Shown here: one piece after another, positions 11,576 to 21,443 of the stretch
Position numbering within the stretch: the first letter of the stretch is position 1
Layout of the letters: every line of letters starts with the position of its first letter
NCBI GenBank assembly: GCA_027943335.1
Contig: BSBK01003256.1
Coordinates: forward strand, 830,001 to 894,000
Length of the DNA stretch: 64,000 nt
Direction of reading: 5' to 3'
Source of the DNA: Chamaecyparis obtusa
Lineage: Eukaryota; Streptophyta; Pinopsida; Cupressales; Cupressaceae
Made by a program: the position numbers and the translations under genes
The notes under the pieces: generated by a model
Databases searched by the model: none
What the model was told of the DNA's origin: nothing
Seen by the model: only the letters and a program-made list of their open reading frames with translations

Positions 11576-12047
11576 CTGAACAGTTGCAGTCTTCCACTTG
11601 CCTGTACAATGAGAAAGAAGGAAGCTCATCAAATGGAAGAACTCCGTTTGTAAGTTTGGCCTTGCCTGCAGACCAAAAACATAAAAAGTTTGTGGGACAG
11701 ATAATAAAAAAAAAACTATTTCAAATCATGCATATTGAATCCTTTAATTGACTAGTACACATGGAAGCCTAATAATATTTAATTGATGATAGCTATTAAA
11801 ATATGTTAAACGACAATGAAATAATCAAATCCAAATAATAAAGAAGATAATTTATGCAAGACGATAAATAAATGTCTTTAGAAGAGTAAAGAAACATTGA
11901 ATATTTTAGTTGATTAGTTACTCAAAATAGTACACAACTCACCAGCATACTTTGTACAACAGTAAGATTCAAGTGAGCCAAATTATTCATAATCTTCAGA
12001 ATACTAGTTGCCACTTCTTCAAAATTGACAGGAAGCATATACGCTGC
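11576..12047 (-). pseudogene. Captured exons of a SCAPER-like host gene
   Basis: Two minus-strand exons are visible. Exon A is 12047-11943 (35 codons, containing MLPVNFEEVATSILKIMNNL), bounded by a cag acceptor and a GTGAGT donor. Exon B is 11665-11576 (30 codons, containing TEFFHLMSFLLSHCTGKWK), bounded by tgcag and GTATTT. They join in frame with no stop across the 277-bp intron, giving 65 residues. The sequence matches my recollection of the C-terminal part of plant proteins annotated as S-phase cyclin A-associated protein in the ER, which read NFEEVATGVLK and MEFFHLMSFLLSHC. Only this piece is present; the N-terminus and the rest of the C-terminus are missing. It lies inside the CACTA element on the same strand as tnp2, so it may be carried along in chimeric transcripts. 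The family name is from memory and needs a search. Confidence 0.65.
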
Positions 12048-13167
12048 CTGTAGCTTCAAATCAAATAATTAGAGTAACCCTAGTCGCTTCAATAGGTGAA
12101 CAAAAATGATCTATCTTGACTCAAATCCAAGCAAGATGCTTCCAAAAGTGTATATGGCTTGAATAGATAAAATGAAAATCACTAAAACAGTGAACTTGAG
12201 GTCAATATAATTCATGGAGGCAAATTTTTAAGAAAAAATATTATCACAAAAATAAAACCATAAATGTACTACATTAATTCATATATAAAGGTCGTTGGAT
12301 ATCATCATGAATACATGTGTTACAAAACATCTAAGAGATTATTTGTTTATGCTTGTATTCACATCAAAATCTACAAAATCAGAAGACTCGTACATATACT
12401 TTTTATTCCCTTGTTTACATTGCCTATTTAGAAGATATAATGAAGGATTGAACCAAGTTGTCTCTTTTTGTCTCTGCTTCACTTTTGCCACTCTTTTTTG
12501 TAGTATCAAAGCTCACCCATGCAAACGGAAATAAAGGGGATTTTAGGGAGATGATATTCATTTTTGTTTATAACAAATGTGAATTCATTTGAGTGTGTTG
12601 TCCTTCAAGCACAACTTGGCCTCAGGTCAATAGCATCAGAGCACCTCGTTATTGTCTATCAAATCCTAGTGGTATTGGAGTTGCTCATCTAAATCCTTCT
12701 TCAAATTTTGCATGTCTACTCACACAAGGTCCACATGGAGAAAGTAAGCTCTAGAAGTTCATGAACCTTGATCTTACTTATCTCCATAATCTCAATAGAA
12801 GATGGCAGACAAATTGATAGCAAAGATGCAGCAACAAAGGGATGATTTGGAGAAACATTATGAATGGATATAGGCTATAAGCATGAATCCAGATTAGAAT
12901 GTCACATAATATCATATAAACAACAAAATCACCATAAACTTGTAATCATAGCATCATGATCATACTATCGTATCATCATATGCTTCAAGTTCAACATCAA
13001 AATATTAAAATGTCAAATGATAAATCATAACATCAAGTTCAAGTAAAGGAAATAGAGCTTGTATAACCATATTTGTTTGTCATACCCTTTTTGCAAGGAA
13101 CTCAAAAATTATTCAAATTAAACAAGTATGAACTGTAAGAGACTAAGAAAGAAGGCAAAGGTGTTAC
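12048..13167. other. Sequence between the two captured gene fragments
   Basis: No coding sequence recognised. It may include intron and flanking DNA of the captured genes together with element DNA. A plus-strand frame at 12295-12534 has no motif support. Confidence 0.4.
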
Positions 13168-13484
13168 CTCACTAGGATGATAGTAATAATGAGACAAAGA
13201 ACCATGAAGACTAAATCCAAGGAGACCAGATCTGAACATCCGGGTTCGATCAAATTCAAAAATTGGTTTGCCTTCATAGCACTGTCAAGTCAACAACATG
13301 AGCATTATTTTGTGTCTAGAGTGTCATTAATGTTTTTAAATATAGAATGAAATGGTTGTAAGTATGCATTTCTGCCACATGCAAATGATTTTGTGATACA
13401 GACCCGTGCAATCCAATCTCCCAAGGAATAGATAGCACCACTTATCGCCATCTTTGCCAAAACAGGATTTGTCATAAAGCGATG
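13168..13484 (-). pseudogene. Captured exons of an Mpv17/PMP22-family gene
   Basis: Two minus-strand exons encode part of an Mpv17/PMP22-family membrane protein (peroxisomal, mitochondrial or plastid inner-membrane channel-like proteins). Exon one, about 13484-13404, encodes NPVLAKMAISGAIYSLGDWI and ends at a GT donor. Exon two, 13281-13168, encodes CYEGKPIFEFDRTRMF and then SGLLGFSLHGSLSHYYYHP, and ends before GTAACA. The 122-bp intron joins them in phase. The residue before the junction is Arg where relatives usually have Gln (IAQ/CYEGKP), consistent with a CAG-to-CGG change. The exons that should follow, starting near the PFQDWW region, and the N-terminal exon are missing. The fragment is thus a DNA-level capture, introns included, on the same strand as the other CACTA genes. 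Confidence 0.8.
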
Positions 13485-14113
13485 TTAGAATAGTTACTAA
13501 AATGGTCATAAATTATGTTCTTATAGTAAAAGAATACTTTGACATAAGAAAAAAATTCCACAATATTAAAACATGACAGTGTGCTTTAAAAACTAAAAAG
13601 GTACCTGTAATGAAGAACTTCATTTCGACTTGCTAATTGGTTGTCACTATTAACTCTAAGCTTATCTTTAAAATTTGAGCTTCACTTGGTTTCGAGAATA
13701 GTTTAATATTCTCTACTAAACAAGGCCAATCACGTGAAGGTGGAAGCTCATTTGGCCCCTCCCCCCCCCTAACATCACTCTAAATTCCCCATTAACATTT
13801 AATAACATTCATTCATTCATCCATTTTTGAAATATAACATTCAATCATTATAATCACATGATAACATTCATTAACACATAAAATTCATTAACACAACATT
13901 CATGAATAATTTATTAAAACAAAATTCATTAACACACAACATTCATGAATAATTTATTAAAACAAAATTCATTAACACACAACATTCATGAATAATTCAT
14001 TAACACACAACATTCATGAAGAATTCATTAACACATCATTCATCAACATTACTAGTACAAAATTACATCCATTAAGACAACATTCTTTCATTAGCAAAAA
14101 ATGTTAATTACAA
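13485..14113. repeat. Tandem repeat 3' of the TNPA-like gene
   Basis: From about 13860 to 14050 there is an imperfect tandem array with a 43-bp unit built around ATTCATTAACACACAACATT and CATGAATAATTTATTAAAAC, shortening to a unit of about 29 bp at its right end. It lies just beyond the stop codon of the TNPA-like gene. The rest of this interval has no recognisable gene. Confidence 0.75.
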
Positions 14114-16806
14114 TCATTTCTTTTTGGGTTTTAAGCTATTTTTTTTAATCATGTAATTTCTAAGAGGAAGATCAATGTCCTCATCATTCCTCTCCTCTAT
14201 TGATTCTAATTCCAATGCATGTCTCCTCCTCATCTGTTTAGGAACACGAGGCCGTTGCACCAAAGGGGGGTCCGCTGCAATAACAACTACTTCATGAGTT
14301 AAATTCACACCATTTTATATTAGTGAATTACAAGTATTTATTTAAGTAAAAGAACTATAAATAAAAAAATTAATTTAAAAGAACAAAACATAGATTTTCT
14401 TTACCTGAATGTGCCACATGATCTACATGGTGATCGGTCTGAACATCCTCCGGCACTCGTTCATCATGACATGATTTTGTATCCTCTAAAATATACACAA
14501 AAAAGTTACACCAAGTTCAATTTAAGATGTTAAATTGTATTAATAATTACATAATTAATTTTAAATAGCAAATGAGCACCTCCATGGACAATACGATGCA
14601 CATCAGGGGCTTCATGATGTGGCGTATGATCTATGTCACGATTAAGAGGCTGCATTGCAGTGTCATGCACATTATTATCAAATAAATTGTTGCTCAAGTA
14701 TTCAATTTCTAATATATTTTTTGGCATATTTACCTGTGCACATGATGTAGGAGACTCTTCGGTTGGGCCAGTAGAAGCTTGCCGTAGGCGTTTAGCCACG
14801 GCTTGATAGCCTTCCTTAAAGATAATTTTTTTGTGTTCTTCCGTGGCCTTTAAATTAAAATCAGAGCCCTGCATTTTTTGATTAAACAAAATTATTTGCA
14901 TTTTATAAATAATTTTTCTTTGCAATTCATTTACTGCTACTTACAATTCGTGCTTTAATTTTTGAATATCCACCAGAGCCAAGTCTGTGCTGCCCAATCT
15001 TTTGCAGCTTGGCCTTTGTTGCCTTTGATGTGTCCTGCAACCTATAAAAAGTTTAAAATATGTTAGATGATATAGATATAAAGATCACTAATTAGTGCAT
15101 TATTACATTGTACTAATAGTTAATACTATTGCATACCTTCTCTCATTTGCTGGTGTAATTCCTCTTTGAGCATCCCCTTTCTCCTTTGCATCCAAAATGA
15201 ACTCATTCCAATCCCTCACTCGAATAAAGGGAGGACACTTATACTTTGGGTTCTGGACGAGACTCTTTCTATATGAGTCCCTCACAGTTTTAAGATGTTT
15301 GCAAGGTCTTTCTAAAATTTTCTTCTCGTAAAAAATATTATTACCAAACTCATGCTCTAAATCTTTAATGAGCTGATCTTTTAATTTTTTTTCTTGCAAG
15401 TTCTACCTTTTAAGAAAAAAACACAAAATTGTTAGATATAGCTAGTAAAAGAAAAGACCTGAATGAAAGGAAAAATATTGTACCAATTAATGATATGAAA
15501 AAAAAATAGTGGGATAAAGTTAGTTCACTTATGATGTTCCACCTTGTACGTATGGTGGGCCCGAATATATGCAGTGCGAGGTCATAAAACTTCTTATAAA
15601 ATGAATCATTTTCTGCAAAAAATGTCATGGGATAATCAATCTAAGACTTGTTATAAATAGGTAAATGCATATTACAATATAAAAAATAATTATTTAAATT
15701 ACCTGGAAGCTTAGGACATTTTAAAAGCATCGATTCATTATTGTCAATCAACAATGACGTCTGCATAACTCCCGTGCTAAAAATACGAGTAGATCCAGGA
15801 AATGATGGTGAATTATCACCAATACATGTACTCTGATCTGTATCTGGCGTACCAGATGGTGCCGCCGGTGTATGTTCTACTCCAAAAAAATAATCCACTA
15901 TGTGATACACCCAAGATTAAAGTACAAATTATCAAATCATAATTAACACAAAACCAAATATAGCAAAACAAGGATTTACCAGCTGGCATAGACCGTGAAG
16001 GCATCGATGTTTGCATGCCCCTTGTTGCTGACATTGCACTCAACAATCTGGAATGGACGTCCGTTAACCTCCTAAGAGGAGTCTCCTGCACTTGATAACC
16101 TGAACAATACATTGTTAGCAAAGACATTCTGAAATAATAAAAGTAAGAGTTAACTTAAGAAGTTTTTGAATGTTCCAAAGAAAAAATTCCTTGTAACTTG
16201 TCAACTAAAATATTATTTTACCTGAGGCGGCCGAAGCTCTGCTAGTACCGGCCTCACCGCGTTGTCCTTGACCAAGTTCTAGATTAGTTGCCAAAAATTC
16301 TTGTAACAAGAACACATATTACATATTTTACTTCACAACATAAAAGAGTATAAAATATAAACCTTTATTGAACTTTTGTTATAACTAAAGATTCATTACT
16401 GCTTACTTCATAATGACATGCTTGCGCCCTCAATTCAGATAGCCTCTTCATCATCTCCTTGGTTGGAATATTTGCTTCATCCAAAATTCTCATTATTTCT
16501 AAATTGATTTTTTATTATTTTTTTCCTCAACATAATTGTTACATTAGGCATTTTCACGATATCATCATCAGAAGGGGTAGCTATTGCCTCTGTACTTACT
16601 GCAGGTGCTTTTCCCCTATCTTGAACATCAAATTGTGATAGGAATATCAGTAAAACTATCATAAAAACTCTAAAATCGTAAATAAAATAACGTAATAATA
16701 TAACATTTTTCAACTATCTAATTTGTACAATTTCAATAAGGTTTACCCTTGTTGAAGAATGGGTGGGAGGAGCATCCTCGTGGCCTCTATCATGTGTGGG
16801 ATCCAT
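14114..16806 (-). CDS. TNPA-like protein, Transposase_24 (Ptta/En/Spm) family
   Basis: A multi-exon gene read right to left, probably starting at ATG 16806 (MDPTHDRGHEDAPP, 20 codons, then GTAAAC). Further coding segments lie near 16619-16540, 16495-16408, 16300-16222, 16100-15980, 15880-15708, 15628-15538, 15400-15136, 15047-14945, 14890-14580, 14490-14405 and 14308-14114. Most end at GTAAG/GTAAA-type donors. The family signature is in the 15400-14945 segments: PPFIRVRDWNEFILDAKEKG, then NERR, an intron, and TKAKLQKIGQHRLGSGGYSK. This matches the Transposase_24 pattern of W..F..., a K-rich stretch, then H..GS..Y. TNPA-type proteins bind the subterminal repeats of En/Spm elements and act with the tnp2 transposase. 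The C-terminus is basic (KKNSLKPKKK). A T-run near 16510 appears to shift the frame once, and some exon joints do not phase cleanly, so the model is approximate. Confidence 0.65.
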
Positions 16807-16907
16807 ATCGTCCCGTGACAAAGATTAAATATAAAAACTTCAGCGAACTGAAAGCAATAAACTTAGCAAAAAAAAAACTTATGAATAAAATGGTATATAA
16901 TACTTAC

Positions 16908-17683
16908 CACCCTCATGATAGTAACTTTGTTTGTATCTATGCGATTTAAATGGTAATCTATTAGCAGTTCTTCCTCTGCACTTATTGATTTTATCGCACA
17001 TACAAAAACTTGATTCCTCTCACGCGCCTCAAATATGCAATTGGGTTGCTTATTAGTTGCGGAAGGTCATGTACTATTTATAAAACCCACAATATTACTT
17101 GTTGCTTTTGGTCTCCTATCAATGTACATTGCAAATCTTTTACTTTGATCATTTTTTTTCCATTGTATATAATTAGTTGATAGTGCATACCTACGCATAC
17201 TTTTTTTATATTGAACAATCCGCATCCAATCATTGTAATTGTAACACGGACCGACATACTTGAACAATTCAACAACTTTTTTGTAACATACCTTTATCCC
17301 ATTCATGGAAAATAGGCCCAAACCATGTAATGAGGATGGAGCAATGCGATATATCCTCTCATTAACACAAAAATAAGTGTTAATTGGAGGTAGCTCATTG
17401 GGTACCCTTTCTTTCTCAATGTGTGTGTACCGAAAGGGCACCTTGATGTCACCTTTGGTCTCATCATCATAAGAACATGACCCCCCATTAACAAGAAAAA
17501 ATTGCATGCGTTTATCAAATTTTTTTTTAATATTTTGACCTCTAGTTGATCTCCCTATTTTAGCCGTACTACATGTAGAACTTTCATCTAGCATTCCCTC
17601 ATTTCCCACATTCGATGTAGATAGATCTGACAAGTACCTATTTGGTGGGTCCCGCAATCCATCAAATGAGATATTGTCACGTC
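16908..17683 (-). pseudogene. SET-domain protein gene carried by the CACTA element
   Basis: One large exon (acceptor at 17685-17684, GTAAGT donor at 16907) encodes a SET domain, the fold of most protein lysine methyltransferases. Visible landmarks in order are RIAPSSLHGLGLFSMNGI (the N-terminal S..HG.GLF loop), VVELFKYVG, YIDRRPKATSNIVGFINST (the ID/G..N..GFIN pseudoknot strand), PNCIFE, VFVCAIKSI and EELLIDYHLNRI (the G/E-EL..DY motif with the catalytic Tyr). A TGA at 17069-17067 interrupts the frame exactly where relatives would have Arg or Gln, fitting CGA-to-TGA. The frame stays open for another 53 codons after it. The start is uncertain: the first in-frame ATG in the exon is at 17594, and a possible upstream exon near 17984-17946 does not join in frame. 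The gene sits between tnp2 and the TNPA-like gene on the same strand, 101 bp before the latter's ATG. Substrate unknown. Confidence 0.75.
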
Positions 17684-18341
17684 CTTGCTTCAAATAGAAT
17701 TTTGATAATATTTAAATAATATATATAGAATAATCAAGTCGTGACCCATACGTATGGTTCTTCTTTGTCTATACATAAGAGATATAAAATGTACTAAGTT
17801 GAAAGTGATTATATAATTACATTTCTATATGGTTCTTCTTTGTCTATATATACATTGATTATATAATATGTCTATTTATAACATACATGCTCAGTGATAA
17901 ACAAGAAGAATATAAGAAAATTATGTCTATTTATTGACTTATACCTGCTGATCCATGCCAAAGGGGTTAAATTTCCTGCATATGTTAATCATTTATCTTA
18001 AGTTAGCTAAAAATTATATGATACGTATGCTACAAATAACTTAGAAGACAACATGAACAATATGAAACATCGTAAACATGAACAAATTTACCTTATATAT
18101 GGAATGCAAGATCGTCAACAGAAGGGGTGACGATGTTTGTAGTCAATTGCCTGTTTGCAAAAAGGGTGATAATCAAACACATACATGTATCAGCAGCAAT
18201 TAATTGAGCATCGTAAGCAAAACATTGGTAATCATAAATCACATATGTTGTAATCATTAGAATTGAACACAATAAATATGTAATCATTACAATTGAAAGT
18301 AATAAATCATGTCAAACATTTCATTGATCATTTCAATTATG
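17684..18341. other. Spacer between tnp2 and the SET gene
   Basis: Short segments with splice-like borders on the minus strand (about 17984-17946 and 18145-18093) may be 5' exons of the SET gene, but neither gives an open frame into it. Otherwise there is no coding support. Confidence 0.35.
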
Positions 18342-18363
18342 TCATTGATCATCTTTGTCGTCG

Positions 18364-18410
<47 letters not shown>

Positions 18411-19432
18411 GCCATCATCACCATCACCATCATCATCATCGCCATGATCACCATCACCATCATCACCATCATCATCATCATCACCATCATCTTGATCTTC
18501 ATCATCTGCTTCATCATCTTCAATATCTTCTTCTTCCATAACATTATACTTTATCGGCCTTTCTCTTGGATTATGTCTAACAACAAATGACCAACCCTGT
18601 TTATGTGGAACCTCTGAGTAAAACACTTGCTCACATTGGCTTGGAAGAATATAGGGCTCATTTCCAACTGGTTCAAATGACCTTGTATTAATCATTGTAA
18701 ATTCATTATCATGTTGAATAATAGTTCTATCTAGATCATTTTGATTCAGTCGTGGCCTGTACCATTTGAAGATGAATAAAACTACTTTGAAGGAGTTAAA
18801 GTTGCACTCAATTATATCATCCAAGATGCCATAGTATTGATTTTGAGATTGTTGAGGATGTATGTTGTTTCTAGATGATATATTGGTGACCTCGAAAATT
18901 GCAGTTATCCCAGAATCACAAGTTTTCTTTGTGTCATCTAATTTTTTTATGCGAAATTTGTGGCCATGATAGTACATAGCTTTGTGGTGCTTGACCTGCA
19001 ATTTTTCAAGCGTGTAAATTATTTGCATTGTGAGTTGATACGAAACATACGAGTCATGATCATTAATAAATTTGTACGTACCTCTCCACCTCTTAAACCA
19101 TGTGCTAGATCAATTACCATTGGCGTAACATTAGAATCTCCATTATGATGAACTTCTCTAACCAATGAAGCAACACTTTCCCATGTTAATGAGCAACCAT
19201 TTTGTTGACATCGTTCAATCCATACCGTCATCCAATCAAGATTGTTCACAATATACAAATGTATTGCATCCCACTCTCGACCAATTGTATAAAAAAAAAT
19301 ACACCAATTATAAATAAATTATATTGAAGATTTATAAGAATTAATTAACTACAATAACATCTTAGATTTACCTCTCACTTTCCTCAATCTACCTTTTCTT
19401 ATCAAGTACTCCCCTTTGAATTTGTTAATAGA
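18342..19432 (-). pseudogene. tnp2 transposase, C-terminal exons (DUF4216 region)
   Basis: This is the downstream half of the tnp2 gene, cut off by the copia insertion. Right after the insertion the frame continues as SINKFKGEYLIRKGRLRKVR to a GTAAAT donor near 19372. The next exon (about 19270-19083) has EWDAIHLYIVNNLDWM and ends HGLRGGE before GTACGT. The last exon (18998-18342) encodes VKHHKAMYYHGHKFRIKK, the DUF4216 stretch (FKVVLFIFKWYRP, later EPYILPSQCEQVFYSEVP) and then a tail of about 60 residues that is mostly Asp, from a GAT/ATC trinucleotide run at about 18362-18490. DUF4216 is the usual C-terminal partner domain of plant CACTA transposases. The Asp tail is unusual in length. Confidence 0.8.
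18362..18490. repeat. ATC/GAT trinucleotide repeat encoding poly-Asp
   Basis: A long ATC run with CCATC and GCCATC interruptions. On the minus strand it is translated in the tnp2 C-terminus as Asp with a few Gly and His. The poly-His and poly-Met readings in other frames are shadows. Confidence 0.85.
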
Positions 19433-19438
19433 GTTGGG

Positions 19439-20921
19439 TGTTAGAATAACTGAGAGGGGGGTGAATCAGTTATCTAGTGTCCCAAATCAAAATGTGTAAT
19501 TGAAAACAATTTCTTCAATTTCTGCTCATTGGTAAGCAATAATAACTCTCACTGTCTATGCTTTTACCGATTACCAGTCTAATGCCAAAATAGTTTACCG
19601 ATCAAATCTAACATGTGACATGTAAAGAATGATAACAAACAAATATCACAATCAACACATAACACAAGAGATTTAACGTGGAAACTCTATAAAGGGAAAA
19701 ACCACCTGAGACTGACAACCCAAAATTGTTCACTCTTTTGAAGTGAGGTCGGTTAAGACCCAACCTTGTTAAAGGTTACAAACACATTGTAAGGTGTGAT
19801 CTTGTTAGAGGATTTTAGACTAGAAGTTATCGTCCAACCAGCATTCACTATGGAGTTGATAGGATAACAATGTTCATTCTATGAAGGATACATCATAAGA
19901 CTTTCATAGTCCACTCGGTTAAGAGATTTTGACTGTATACAATGGTTAAATATGTAATAGTAAATGACCTGCCTTAATACAACTTCAATTTGTAGATTAC
20001 AGATCAATATTTAGTCTATACAAATCCTTCTAATCAATATTTCACTTCAGATTCAATACTGTATCAACTTACTGTCCGTCGGTAATTGCTCTCTGTAGCT
20101 CGGTAATGGTTCTGCAGCTCGGTTCTTACTAACCAGTATGATCAGAATACATGAAATCCTTGTTCATGCGATATTCCTGCAGCTTCTTCTTCTGACATTT
20201 TCATAAAGAAAAACTGTTCTCTTATATAGACGAGTAAATCATTTTCTTCTCCACCATCAAATTTTGCCGCTTAATCTCATTCATAGATTTTGCCGTTTCA
20301 AAGTTTCTAGGTACTTTTGTCAATAACATGTTTCAATCTTTTCCGTTAGATCTCCACTAAATTTTGTCAGTCGTCGATCTGTGTAACAAACATTATTTGT
20401 TACCTTGATGTTATACTCTTGCCAGCTCATCAATCTTATCGGTTAAACTTATCATTTAATACATTTTATTCTGCTCGGTTAACAAAGAAATGCGTCGGTG
20501 AACACTGCTCGGTTAGTACTGCGATCGGTATACACTATACTTCATCGGTGTATACTAGAAATGCTTCGTTTACTGACAACACTGTTTTGTGTCTTTCAGC
20601 TCTATACTTCATCATAGATGAATACAACATAATAAAGTCAATATCATCAAGTCATAGACTCATCAACAAGTTACTCAATGTGTTCCTTATCCTCATCTGT
20701 CATGTACATCTTTCCTCATGTAGATTTCTCTGTTCTTCATTTTTTTCACCTTTCTTCAGATGTCTTGGTATAGTAACTTACAAGATAAGTGCTGTCAAAC
20801 TAGTTGACATCAATGACAACATAATACTGATTTAATCATATTACATATCTAATCAACAACTCCTCAGTGATCTTGCAATCACAAATTATTCAATTAGATT
20901 CCAAATCAGTTATAGTCAACA
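19439..20921 (-). repeat. 3' LTR of the nested copia element
   Basis: 1483 bp, starting TGTTAGAATAACTGAGAGG and ending CAACA. Downstream LTR on the minus strand, next to the polypurine tract at about 20922-20935. Confidence 0.93.
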
Positions 20922-21443
20922 ATCTCTCCCTTTGGCATTGATGGCAACTCAAGTAATATGAAATGTACCATACACATACCAAACATACATTCTACAACTT
21001 TGTGAACAAATGGTGTAAGTCGAATAGACTTAATATGTTTAATCACTACGTTACTAAACCAACATTAAGTAATACAGCTTTACCATTCTGTAGTTGTGAT
21101 CTTTTCAGTTCTCCAATTCCTACCTGCTTTTGTTCTCTGTAACTGATTTGCAATACTCTGTCTCATTCAAACTGTCTCTCCCTTAGATAATTCTCATCGG
21201 TACTTGTTCCTTTTCATATTCATATCCATTTCATATTATTTATCTCTCCCTTTGACAACAATGCCAAATAAACAAATAAACAAACAATTCTGTCTTCCTC
21301 TGTATCTCTGAATACTGGTATTCCAATCGGGTCAAGTTCTCAAACTTAATCACAACCTTGAACATGATTCAAAGTGTGAACTATGCTGCATAAACATGAA
21401 TGATCTTTTGATAAAAGTAGGCTGATGCAACAACCAGATCACT

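Noticed and set aside
13860..14050. CRISPR-like spaced repeats
   Set aside because: Units are contiguous AT-rich minisatellite copies without unique spacers, in a plant nuclear context.
18293..18590. Plus-strand poly-His and poly-Ile frames
   Set aside because: They are other-frame readings of the ATC trinucleotide run that encodes poly-Asp in the minus-strand transposase, which has domain support.
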